From contig JBLIMR010000002.1 of NCBI GenBank assembly GCA_047638815.1, positions 62,001-126,000 on the forward strand: 64,000 nt of DNA. Reading direction: 5' to 3'. This document shows positions 34,733-42,866 of this stretch, in pieces; the stretch's first letter is position 1, and every line of letters starts with the position of its first letter. The notes beneath the pieces are model-generated. The model was not told the DNA's origin, ran no database searches, and saw nothing but the letters and a program-made list of their open reading frames with translations. The translations under genes and the position numbers were made by a program. The DNA comes from JAJRRH01 sp047638815 (GTDB lineage Bacteria; Bacteroidota; Bacteroidia; Flavobacteriales_D; JABDKJ01).

Positions 34733-35414
34733 GTTCTTTCTGTTTTTTTTCTGAGACTAATTTTTTTATATCCGCTCCAAGAATCCTGACTTGTTCGGAA
34801 TTGGTGCCATCATAATATCCTCTGATGTGTTTTTCTTCATCAATTAAGACAAATAGATTGGAATGAAGAAATCCACCCGGAGCTAGCACATCCTCTTGGG
34901 TTGATAGTTTAAAAGAGTTGACACCAAGTTGGTATATTTTGTCTTTCTCCCCTGTCACCATATTCCATATATTACCATTAACCTCATTCTTCTTAGCATA
35001 GGCGTGGAGAACTTCGGGAGTGTCAAATTCAGGATCAACAGTAAATGAAAGATATCTTATGTCATCTCCAGGCTTTCCATCAAGTTGCCAGATCAGTTGA
35101 TTCATCTGCTTGGTCATCACAGGGCAAATAGTAGGACATGTAGTAAAGAAGAAGTCGGCAACATATATATGGCCTTCATAATCCTTTTCAGTAATAGTTT
35201 CACCATTCTGATTTGTGAATTTGAATGGAATAATTTTGGACCAAATGGTATCATTCACCATTTTTCCATCGACTTCTTTTTCTACAACTTTTTCAGGCAC
35301 AAAATATTTGACTGTACCAAATTGATGATCCGCTTTACCCAATAAAACGAACAATAAAGGAATACCTACTAGAACTAAACCTAGCGTTATAAATTTTTTA
35401 ATGCTATTGCCCAT
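34710..35414 (-). CDS. sco1: SCO1/SenC-family copper chaperone for cytochrome oxidase
   Basis: 234 residues. A single N-terminal helix (FITLGLVLVGIPLLFVLLG) anchors a periplasmic thioredoxin-fold domain. The copper ligands are C93 and C97 in FFTTCPTICPVMTKQ and the His in GGFLHSNLFVL (~183). SCO proteins deliver copper to, or reduce, the CuA site of subunit II. The operon context (ctaB, subunits III and IV upstream, DUF420 downstream) supports that role. Subunits I and II are not in this operon. ATG start, 62 bases after the subunit IV gene. Confidence 0.92.
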   Translation of the reverse strand: MGNSIKKFITLGLVLVGIPLLFVLLGKADHQFGTVKYFVPEKVVEKEVDGKMVNDTIWSKIIPFKFTNQNGETITEKDYEGHIYVADFFFTTCPTICPVMTKQMNQLIWQLDGKPGDDIRYLSFTVDPEFDTPEVLHAYAKKNEVNGNIWNMVTGEKDKIYQLGVNSFKLSTQEDVLAPGGFLHSNLFVLIDEEKHIRGYYDGTNSEQVRILGADIKKLVSEKKQKELAKRKKL

Positions 35415-35476
35415 GAGTTAATGCTTAAACAGTCAATCAATATTTTCAATTGCTTGATGTAGTAGAAATGAGACAG

Positions 35477-35860
35477 TTATTCAAAAAACGGGCTGACATG
35501 TTCGTTCACATAATTCGCCTCAGACAGTATAATAAGTGCAATCATGTATAAAATGAAGAATACATATGGGATAATAATCATCTTCTTTAGGCTTTTTCTC
35601 TCATCACCCAAATGCATAAATGACAACACAATGTATGCTGCTTTAACGAGTGTCATGACAATGAAGGCGTACTTCACCATTTGCCATGTCCAAGAATCAT
35701 CTCTTCCAATCATGGCCCCCATTATAACTTCAACTATTGTTAGTACTGAAAGTATAATAGTTACTTTAACGATACTCTTTCTTGTGACTTTACCGTGCGC
35801 CTCATCGTGATATGCCGCTACAGAATAATTGTGATCATTTATTAAGTCGTCTCTTTCCAT
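35477..35860 (-). CDS. Cytochrome c oxidase subunit IV
   Basis: 127 residues with three hydrophobic segments (VTIILSVLTIVEVIMGAMI; YAFIVMTLVKAAYIVLSFMH; MIIIPYVFFILYMIALIIL), the layout of prokaryotic COX4 small subunits of caa3-type oxidases. A hydrophilic N terminus rich in His and Asp precedes them. It lies ten bases after the subunit III gene and before SCO. Small subunits diverge quickly, so the call rests mainly on topology and position. Confidence 0.82.
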   Translation of the reverse strand: MERDDLINDHNYSVAAYHDEAHGKVTRKSIVKVTIILSVLTIVEVIMGAMIGRDDSWTWQMVKYAFIVMTLVKAAYIVLSFMHLGDERKSLKKMIIIPYVFFILYMIALIILSEANYVNEHVSPFFE

Positions 35861-35870
35861 GCTTATGATA

Positions 35871-36737
35871 TTATACTAAGTAGAAGAATGTAAATACAAA
35901 TACCCATACCAAATCAACAAAGTGCCAGTAGAGTCCGGTCTTTTCAACCATTTCAAAGTGTCCTCGTTTGTCATAGGCTCCTCTCATCACTTGTAAAAGA
36001 ATGAGGAAGTTTATAACTACTCCACTAAATACGTGAAACCCGTGAAATCCTGTAACAAAAAAGAAAAAGTTAGCATACTGCGGATAACCTGGGTGATATT
36101 CGTTTCTAGTCAGATTAGCGCCATGGTAGAAATCGGCCCTATCATTGAACATTTCATGTGATTGTTCTGTCGTTAGATGAATTCGTTCTCCTTCCCCATA
36201 TTTATTCTCTACCAACACCATTCCGTCTTCCCATTTCATGTGTGCGAGATCACCTTCGTGAAAACCATAGTCTTCAGCAAAATGGTACACCTCTCCAGAT
36301 GTTGTGGTAATATAACCACCCGATCCATGAATAAAATGACTCCATTCCCAAACTTGAGAACCAACGAAGATTAGACCACCAATAACAGTTAAAATCATCC
36401 ATTTGATAATGGCTTTTTTATCCAATCGATGTCCAGCTTCAACGGCCAAAACCATAGTTACTGAGCTTATAATAAGAATGAAAGTCATCATGGCAACATA
36501 CAGTAACGGGTAACCATTACCTAAGCCAGGAAAGGCTTCAAATACCTTTTCTGCAACCGGCCATTCGCCTATTGCGTGTCTTTCAAATCCGTAAGCAATT
36601 AGGAGTCCACCAAAGGTTAGGGCATCCGATACTAGGAAAAGCCACATCATTAGTTTTCCATAGCTTACACCGAAGGGAGATCTTCCGCCTCCCCATAATG
36701 TTTCGTTACTTATTGTTTCCGCGCTGTGTCCTGCCAT
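35871..36737 (-). CDS. Cytochrome c oxidase subunit III (long form)
   Basis: 288 residues. Family blocks: LMMWLFLVSDALTFGGLLIA near the start, SSVTMVLAVEAGH, and at the end GFHGFHVFSGVVINFLILL and GLYWHFVDLVWVFVFTFFYL. Between helices 3 and 4 lies an ~80-residue hydrophilic, acidic insert (from GGYITTTSGEVYHF to NEYHPGYPQ) that short subunit III proteins lack and that should face the periplasm. It is the second of two consecutive subunit III genes. Subunit III stabilises the catalytic core and proton uptake. Confidence 0.92.
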   Translation of the reverse strand: MAGHSAETISNETLWGGGRSPFGVSYGKLMMWLFLVSDALTFGGLLIAYGFERHAIGEWPVAEKVFEAFPGLGNGYPLLYVAMMTFILIISSVTMVLAVEAGHRLDKKAIIKWMILTVIGGLIFVGSQVWEWSHFIHGSGGYITTTSGEVYHFAEDYGFHEGDLAHMKWEDGMVLVENKYGEGERIHLTTEQSHEMFNDRADFYHGANLTRNEYHPGYPQYANFFFFVTGFHGFHVFSGVVINFLILLQVMRGAYDKRGHFEMVEKTGLYWHFVDLVWVFVFTFFYLV

Positions 36738-36762
36738 ACAATAGTCTAGTTTGACTGCAAGT

Positions 36763-37497
36763 TTAATGAATAAAATATAAAAAGAGCAATAGCAGAATCC
36801 ACAAAAGATCTACAAAATGCCAATACGTAGCTATTTGACTTACTTTCAAATAGTTAAACCTCTCAATTCGTCCAAAATACGAATATATCACCAAGAAAAA
36901 GAGATATATTAATCCACCTGCGATGTGCAGGACGTGCAATCCAATTATAAAAATGAGATAAGTGCTTGCCGGATTGTGTAATTCTGTGATTTTGTTATCA
37001 ATAATTTTTGACCCTGTTGGATCATCTGGATCGATATAATGACCATCAACAAATGGCACCAAAGTTTGGTTATGATCTGTGATATGATAATCCACACCAT
37101 ATTCCCCATTAAGATTTTCAAGATAATTTCCTGTTAAACTTAATCCGCGTTCTGATAATGTAATAAATCCTTGATATTGACTGACAGCAAATCCAACACC
37201 GAGGGCAAAAGTCAAAATAAGAAAAAGTCTTACTCGCGTTAGTTTATTCTTGGATCCGGCCTTGACCGCAAGAAATGATGTAAGACTACTTAGAAGAATT
37301 AAAACAGTGCTGATCCAAAAAGAATTGGGCAATGTAATGTTCACCCAATAGCTTGCACCACCTTTGGTTACTACATAAGCAGAAACCAAAGAAGCAAAAA
37401 GCATCACAATGCTTAGCATAGAACCACGAAGAAGCATCTTCTTGGCTTTTATAACTCTTTCAGGGCTATAGCCTGTTGCTATGACATCTGCTCTCAT
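36763..37497 (-). CDS. Cytochrome c oxidase subunit III-like protein (short form)
   Basis: 244 residues with five hydrophobic segments: GSMLSIVMLFASLVSAYVVT, NSFWISTVLILLSSLTSFLA, LFLILTFALGVGFAVSQYQG, then, after a hydrophilic insert of about 60 residues (ENLNGEYGVDYHITDHNQ...), YLIFIIGLHVLHIAGGLIYL and TYWHFVDLLWILLLLFLYFI. The terminal WHFVDLLW motif is the subunit III hallmark. It starts four bases inside the end of ctaB (ATGA junction) and precedes the longer subunit III gene by 25 bases. Two subunit III-type proteins in tandem are a usual Bacteroidota arrangement. Confidence 0.88.
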   Translation of the reverse strand: MRADVIATGYSPERVIKAKKMLLRGSMLSIVMLFASLVSAYVVTKGGASYWVNITLPNSFWISTVLILLSSLTSFLAVKAGSKNKLTRVRLFLILTFALGVGFAVSQYQGFITLSERGLSLTGNYLENLNGEYGVDYHITDHNQTLVPFVDGHYIDPDDPTGSKIIDNKITELHNPASTYLIFIIGLHVLHIAGGLIYLFFLVIYSYFGRIERFNYLKVSQIATYWHFVDLLWILLLLFLYFIH

Positions 37498-38384
37498 ATT
37501 TGAAATCTATCTAGAACAAACAAAATTTGAACTAATGGCAAGTATAAGAACGATGCGAACATTAGTTTTTTAGCAGCTTTGACATCATTGATCTGATACA
37601 ACTTGAATGCAATATATACAAAGTAAATACTCAGTCCAATAGCCAGTATAGTTGAAACTATACCTGTCATCTGCAAAAGCCATGGGAATGTACAAACAGG
37701 TATAAGAAAGGCGGTATAGGCTAGAACGCGCAAGGCAGTTCTTTTAGTACGGCCTTCTTTCAATGGCAGTAATCTTATGCCTCCCAATTTATAATCATCA
37801 TCCAATACCCATGCGATGGCCCAAAAGTGAGGGAATTGCCAAACGAACTGAATGGCAAATAAGGCACCTGCTTCTAAGCCAAAAGTGTTGGTTGCAGCAA
37901 TCCATCCTAGCATTGCTGGAATAGCGCCAGGAAAGGCACCAACAAATACGGCCCAAGGAGATTTCTTTTTCATTGGGGTATAAGCAAATGCATATAAAAT
38001 CAATGCTAAAAGACCCAGTAAGGCCGAGTTCAAATTGACGAATTGCCATAGGATAGTAAATCCTGCGGCACCGAATAATATACAATAGACGATTGCTTCT
38101 TTGACACCAAGTCTGTTTTCTGGTAAAGGTCTGTTCAATGTTCTTGTCATCAATGCATCATTGTCTTTTTCAATGATTTGATTCAGTCCATTGGATGCTC
38201 CTGCGATCATAAAACCACCAACAATTAGTGCGCTTAGTACAACCCAATCAATGCCGCTAATTCCTGTCGCAAGAACGTAGCTAAGCACAGAAGAGAAAAC
38301 CACCAAGCTCGTCAATCTCAACTTGAGAAGTTCTTTAAGACTATTGGCCTTGCTTTTGATCGGAATGTTGTTTTCCATTGACAT
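37494..38384 (-). CDS. ctaB: Heme O synthase (protoheme IX farnesyltransferase)
   Basis: Inner-membrane UbiA-type prenyltransferase adding a farnesyl group to heme b to form heme o for heme-copper oxidases. 296 residues with about nine hydrophobic helices. The first Asp-rich motif is seen in GASNGLNQIIEKDNDALMTR with RTLNRPLPENRL, and the second in WVLDDDYKLGGIRLLPL. ATG at 38384, with a second ATG two codons in (38378). First gene of the oxidase operon; TAACTTTG lies 15 bases upstream. Confidence 0.94.
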   Translation of the reverse strand: MSMENNIPIKSKANSLKELLKLRLTSLVVFSSVLSYVLATGISGIDWVVLSALIVGGFMIAGASNGLNQIIEKDNDALMTRTLNRPLPENRLGVKEAIVYCILFGAAGFTILWQFVNLNSALLGLLALILYAFAYTPMKKKSPWAVFVGAFPGAIPAMLGWIAATNTFGLEAGALFAIQFVWQFPHFWAIAWVLDDDYKLGGIRLLPLKEGRTKRTALRVLAYTAFLIPVCTFPWLLQMTGIVSTILAIGLSIYFVYIAFKLYQINDVKAAKKLMFASFLYLPLVQILFVLDRFQI

Positions 38385-38398
38385 TAAAATTCAAGGAG

Positions 38399-38406
38399 CA
38401 AAGTTA
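38399..38406 (-). promoter_or_regulatory. -7 element of the ctaB oxidase operon promoter
   Basis: Minus-strand TAACTTTG followed by C, a full match to TAnnTTTG, 15 bases before the first ATG of ctaB. No TTG lies at the usual distance upstream, so the upstream element is weak. Its position implies a very short leader. Confidence 0.45.
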
Positions 38407-38507
38407 CTAACTAATTAACAAAAAGGAAATATGAAATGAGATTTTTGATGCAAGAAATCAAAACTTTTATCACGACTAGTTTTGGCAATGATTAGCCGAG
38501 CAATAAA

Positions 38508-40118
38508 TTATTGTAGAGAATTAATATTCAGGCTACTAAAGTTCATAGTTAATCCCAAATTGATGAAGTTATTGGTAAACTCATTGGATTCACCTGCTCT
38601 ATGATTTATTCCATAACTTAAGGTTATTCGGCCATCACTTTTTTCATTAAAGATATATGATGCATTAACTTGCCCATTAATATTATTAGAAGTGTATCCT
38701 TGACCAACGACATTCCCACTATCAATAAAGGGATCTACATATGATCTGAAGATGTCGCCACCCAGATTTTGATATGGTTCTACACCATTTGCTGGTATGT
38801 CGTCACCTTTTAACAAAAAGTTTCCACTTACCTGTAATTGAAATCTGTTGAAGTCTTTGACGAATAAAGCGATAAACTCATAGAAGTTTGATCCTGCCGG
38901 ATGTGCGAGAGGTTGATTGTAATGCGCATAGTTTTGTTGAGGACTGCCATGTGAATATGTAAATGGGCGAACTTGATTCCACTCCATCTGGAAATATGTA
39001 TCCTTTGTCTTGAATGGGTCGAATACTTTAAAACCCAATTGTGCCCCATATTTATTTGCCCACCAGCCGGTACGATTAATAAATCGTTTGAAGATCATTT
39101 CATCAATGACAAATTGGCCATAAACCTGTAATTTCTCATTGACCTTCCAAGATGATCCAGCCCCCACGATTGCATTATCCGAAGATCCTACAGCAAACTC
39201 TACTGGTCTGAAAAAGATTATCGGGTTGAGGTAATTAATATCAAACCCTCGAGTTGATAACGTATCTTCATTTTGCCAGATAATCGTTTCGAAGAAATAT
39301 ACATTGACAGCTTCATTGATATTCCAGCTTAGAAGATGACTGGATGTAAACTTCCTTTTGTACTCGTTATTGTATTGGAGTTCATTTGGTCCATCTTCAA
39401 CGACTAAAGCCCCCCTCTCTGTCTTGACTAAACTCTTTTGAGCGCTAAAAAGATTAATATACTCTATATCCCATACTCGGGTTCGAATTTTAGCATATGG
39501 ATAATTGACCGCATTTTCGGATAGCAAAAGGGATTGTATTCCGTCACCAAACTTGTTTTTGCCCCTTCCAAGTTGGAATGCAAAAATATCGCTGGGGGTA
39601 TATGTTAATGCCGCATTATAATTAAGGATATATTTTAAACCATTATTAAATGTCACTTCACTAATGCTTCTTAAAACACGAGAGTTTAGCTGATTAGAAT
39701 TAAGCGGTGGCCCCCCGAATACGGATGTCCTGAGATGCAACTTGTCTTTGAAATTAACCAGTGATTTGAACCCTAAAATGAACATCCCTCGTTTCGCATA
39801 TTTTCCTAGAGAATTTGTTTCCACAGCATCTGGCAGTATGCCTAAAATTGGTTCAAGATTTATGGAGAAATTTTGAGAATTGTTTTCGGCCACCAAACTT
39901 AGAACTGGAGTTCTAAAGATTGTATCAATGCGCGCTGTTGCGCTCGTATCCAAAAATTCATAAGGTTGAATGGCAGAATGAAATTTAGTCGTTTTTACAG
40001 GCAAGTAACTTTTCAGTTGAACCCTTGAGATATTACTATTCAAAAAGTCATTCTGAATTTGAGCGACAAAAGGCTGAGTTAAAAGAAGACTAAAAATGAC
40101 AATCCAAAAGCGCTTCAT
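38508..40118 (-). CDS. Wzi/RemB-like outer membrane protein, copy 2
   Basis: 536 residues from the ATG at 40118, chosen because a signal peptide starts there (MKRFWIVIFSLLLTQPFVAQ); upstream in-frame codons would overlap the wecA-type gene. The body has many alternating beta strands (FQLGRGKNKFGDGIQSLLLS, VYGQFVIDEMIFKRF, YEFIALFVKDFNRFQLQV), consistent with a large outer-membrane barrel. It is a paralogue of the protein at 41292-42860: both have an LGxGKxxxGxGxxSLLLS block followed by NYPY. Capsule-assembly Wzi and Flavobacterium RemB share this block; Wzi anchors surface polysaccharide. It is last in a minus-strand operon with gmd, fcl and a WecA-type transferase, which supports a polysaccharide-surface role. 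Confidence 0.75.
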   Translation of the reverse strand: MKRFWIVIFSLLLTQPFVAQIQNDFLNSNISRVQLKSYLPVKTTKFHSAIQPYEFLDTSATARIDTIFRTPVLSLVAENNSQNFSINLEPILGILPDAVETNSLGKYAKRGMFILGFKSLVNFKDKLHLRTSVFGGPPLNSNQLNSRVLRSISEVTFNNGLKYILNYNAALTYTPSDIFAFQLGRGKNKFGDGIQSLLLSENAVNYPYAKIRTRVWDIEYINLFSAQKSLVKTERGALVVEDGPNELQYNNEYKRKFTSSHLLSWNINEAVNVYFFETIIWQNEDTLSTRGFDINYLNPIIFFRPVEFAVGSSDNAIVGAGSSWKVNEKLQVYGQFVIDEMIFKRFINRTGWWANKYGAQLGFKVFDPFKTKDTYFQMEWNQVRPFTYSHGSPQQNYAHYNQPLAHPAGSNFYEFIALFVKDFNRFQLQVSGNFLLKGDDIPANGVEPYQNLGGDIFRSYVDPFIDSGNVVGQGYTSNNINGQVNASYIFNEKSDGRITLSYGINHRAGESNEFTNNFINLGLTMNFSSLNINSLQ

Positions 40119-40150
40119 TATAAGAGAGTATGGGCTCGAACTCAGGCTCA

Positions 40151-41230
40151 TCACTCTTTTGCTTTGAGTAAATAAGGAGAAAGATATATTGCAAAAGCAC
40201 AAACTAAAAGAACAAAGAAGGCAAGCGTTGGCTTAAGATCTTTTAATAAGAACATGACAAGTACAACCACAATATTAAGAGTGTATAGAGTCGTTACGGT
40301 TCGTCTATGAGAATATCCAAGTCTTATAAGTCTGTGATGAATATGATTTCTATCCGCTGAGAATGGAGAGCTTCCCCTTACTGCACGAATGAAAAACACC
40401 CTCAAGGTGTCTACCAAAGGATAAGATAATATACTCATTGCAAGTAATGGCACATGCAATTCTTGTAAAACCTTAGGCATGTTGCTTGTATCATGCTCGA
40501 TAAACTGAATGGCTAAGACTGAAATAATTGCACCAATAATCATTGAACCAGAATCACCCATAAAGAGTCGAGCCGGAGAAAAGTTAAAGACTAAAAATCC
40601 CAGTAGCGCCCCAACCAAGCATGCACTAAGCAGCGCCAGAGGAACATCTTTAGCTAGATAGAACCAGGTTCCAAACAAAAGGGCACTTATTAGACCAATA
40701 CCCGCAGCAAGACCATCAATACCATCAATGAGATTTAGGCCATTTACAATAACGATGTACACAAACATAGAAAGAGCAATGGAAGTCCAGTCGGGTAAAT
40801 TATAAACCCCAAAAATGCCCTGCATGCTCGTGATCTTTATCTCGGCCATAACAACAAGAATAAATCCCACCATAAAATGAGCAGCTAATTTCTTTATTGG
40901 AGCGGTACCAATAATATCGTCTTTAACGCCAACAAAAAATAATATTAATAGAGAGGCTATGAGATACTTGAAATGATCAAAGGATTCCATGATTGAACTA
41001 GCCCCCCCCCCCGTGTTCAAATCACTAGTAGGAAACCATAGGGCATAAGCAAATATTGCTGCCGCGAATATTATTATTCCACCAATGGTTGGAATACTAT
41101 GACTATGAAGCTTCCGTTCTTCGGAAGGCTCATCCACCAGGTGCTTCAACTTCGCGACTTTTATCAGAGAAGGTGTAGCAAATAAAACGATAACAAAAGA
41201 TGTAATAAAGCCTAAAATAACTATTTCCAC
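40151..41230 (-). CDS. wecA: WecA/MraY-family undecaprenyl-phosphate sugar-1-phosphate transferase, with an in-frame poly-G tract
   Basis: 359 residues, about ten to eleven hydrophobic helices. Loads the first sugar-1-phosphate onto undecaprenyl phosphate to begin O-antigen or exopolysaccharide synthesis. Motifs: the Asp pair in FFVGVKDDIIGTAPIKKL, NGLNLIDGIDGLAAG, and the C-terminal cytoplasmic loop NHIHHRLIRLGYSHRR typical of WecA (MraY has a different His loop). N-terminal LHSHSIPTIGG also fits. Residues 73-77, between the second and third helices, are encoded by an unbroken run of eleven G (plus-strand C at 41002-41012). The frame is open at this length. The exact sugar (GlcNAc or another HexNAc) is not determinable. 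It lies between two Wzi-like genes of the same operon. Confidence 0.88.
   Translation of the reverse strand: MEIVILGFITSFVIVLFATPSLIKVAKLKHLVDEPSEERKLHSHSIPTIGGIIIFAAAIFAYALWFPTSDLNTGGGASSIMESFDHFKYLIASLLILFFVGVKDDIIGTAPIKKLAAHFMVGFILVVMAEIKITSMQGIFGVYNLPDWTSIALSMFVYIVIVNGLNLIDGIDGLAAGIGLISALLFGTWFYLAKDVPLALLSACLVGALLGFLVFNFSPARLFMGDSGSMIIGAIISVLAIQFIEHDTSNMPKVLQELHVPLLAMSILSYPLVDTLRVFFIRAVRGSSPFSADRNHIHHRLIRLGYSHRRTVTTLYTLNIVVVLVMFLLKDLKPTLAFFVLLVCAFAIYLSPYLLKAKE
41002..41012 (-). repeat. Poly-G tract (G11) inside the wecA-type gene
   Basis: Eleven consecutive C on the plus strand, read as ACG GGG GGG GGG GCT (Thr-Gly-Gly-Gly-Ala). One extra G gives GGC TAG, an immediate stop. One G fewer shifts the frame to a TAG about 14 codons later. 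Long G runs are hypermutable by strand slippage. Confidence 0.95.
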
Positions 41231-41291
41231 GTTCCTTATTTTATTGTTGTAATGATATACTTTTTAATCATTAAGTCAATCGCAAATAAAA

Positions 41292-42860
41292 TTAATAATC
41301 ATCATAATTATTGAATATCGAAGTGCGTATTCCCAATCGTAAAAATGAGTTGTCATGCACGGTTTCATCGTCCGTACCCCTATGTACCCAACGAATGTAA
41401 GCATTCAAATTACTTTGTGGGTTGAATAAATATCCAATTGTCAGGCTTGAAAACAACACCGTTTCATCAAAAGTAGCATCACTTTGGTTAGGATTATCAT
41501 TGCTAAGAAAGATATTGTTGCCATTATTATAATTTAAAGAGTCATTGCCATCATGACCAATTGTGTGTAGGTTCAGTTGTAGATCTCCAAAAAATCTTTT
41601 TTTGAAGAAATAGGTGCCTCGCAAAACTATTTCTTGAAAATCAGCACCTAGAGGGTGTCCCAATTCTTGATTAATATGGCTGTAATTTTGTAATGGATCT
41701 TCACTGGTGTATGCAAATGGGTCAACATTGTTTATCTCCGCTAGCAAATACAGATCTGGAATAAATAGTTCATTTGACCGCAGTCCTAATTGAAATCCAT
41801 TTCCTTTTTGATCCAATAAAAACTGGCCATATGTTTTAAGGTTTTTATTTACTTGGTACTTCAAGTCGAATCCAATGAGATCGTTGTTTTCATCGTCAAA
41901 AGCAAAGCTGTGAATGAGGGGTAGTGGATTGAGACTGGCGTAATTAAAGTTTATAGTTCCATCTTCGTTATCATATCTTTTCCAGATTATTGCTTCAAAC
42001 ACGCCAATGCTAATCTTTGGATGAGGATTAAATTCAATGAAATGAAAAGAAGCGTTTTTAATTTTAAATCTTGATTCTGGAGTGTCACCAATTGGCAGTC
42101 TTTCAAGATTAGTCAAAGTGGCTAGAGTTGTGTGGTATTTTAAACGATTGTTTAAGAACCTCAAATTCACTCTAAGATAGGGATAGTTTGCAGTGTTGTC
42201 CGAAAGCAACAAGGAACGATGTCCATTCCCGATAAAGCTTTTGCCATGACCGAATTGTAAGTTGACTTTTGTACTCGGGGAATATGACAGGTAGCCACCA
42301 CTTTGCGCAAAATCAAAGCCACCATTATTGAAGTCTTTTACCCTTCCTTCACCGGGAAATACATCTCTTTCAACTATTCTATCTCTGAGATAAGTGGGCG
42401 CATATACTTGATTTTCTAAAAAGCTGGATTCAAAAGAAAAATTAGACCCAATTGAGCCTTTAACCAGATAGCCTCTTGAGTTATGATAAAATCGTGTGGT
42501 GTCTGAATATGCAGACGTATCGCTAAGTTCGTTGCTAAATTCTTGAACTCCAAGAAGGTCAATGCTCATATTCAATTCACCCTTATTGATATTTATAAGA
42601 TGATCAGAGTAGAGTTTTTCGCTAGCAATCGAGTAATGAGTTTCACTATTTGAATAGGCCCAAACGCTATCCAGTCTCAACCAAGATTCTGGTGTCGATT
42701 TGAAAGAGGGAGATGATAGGGTATCATATGTTGACAGTCCCTTTTCTAGGAATAGATGTGAATAGTAGTTTAGCGGAAAGTTATAATGTTGTCCATAAGA
42801 ATAAACAAATGACTGAGAAAAAACGATGAGAAAAAAAATTCTCAAAAACGGTAATCTCAT
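41292..42860 (-). CDS. Wzi/RemB-like outer membrane protein, copy 1
   Basis: 522 residues with signal peptide MRLPFLRIFFLIVFSQSFVY. Beta-rich, aromatic strands throughout; the family block is LQFGHGKSFIGNGHRSLLLS followed by NYPYLRVNLRF. Later strands (FHFIEFNPHPKISIGVFEAI, LKTYGQFLLDQKGNGFQLGL, LGIRTSIFNN) fit a barrel. Close in layout to the protein at 38508-40118. It begins six bases after fcl and ends 61 bases before the wecA-type gene, so it is part of the same polysaccharide operon. Wzi-type lectin barrels hold capsule at the cell surface and RemB is linked to flavobacterial gliding; which of these applies here is not known. Confidence 0.75.
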   Translation of the reverse strand: MRLPFLRIFFLIVFSQSFVYSYGQHYNFPLNYYSHLFLEKGLSTYDTLSSPSFKSTPESWLRLDSVWAYSNSETHYSIASEKLYSDHLININKGELNMSIDLLGVQEFSNELSDTSAYSDTTRFYHNSRGYLVKGSIGSNFSFESSFLENQVYAPTYLRDRIVERDVFPGEGRVKDFNNGGFDFAQSGGYLSYSPSTKVNLQFGHGKSFIGNGHRSLLLSDNTANYPYLRVNLRFLNNRLKYHTTLATLTNLERLPIGDTPESRFKIKNASFHFIEFNPHPKISIGVFEAIIWKRYDNEDGTINFNYASLNPLPLIHSFAFDDENNDLIGFDLKYQVNKNLKTYGQFLLDQKGNGFQLGLRSNELFIPDLYLLAEINNVDPFAYTSEDPLQNYSHINQELGHPLGADFQEIVLRGTYFFKKRFFGDLQLNLHTIGHDGNDSLNYNNGNNIFLSNDNPNQSDATFDETVLFSSLTIGYLFNPQSNLNAYIRWVHRGTDDETVHDNSFLRLGIRTSIFNNYDDY

Positions 42861-42866
42861 GAGCCT

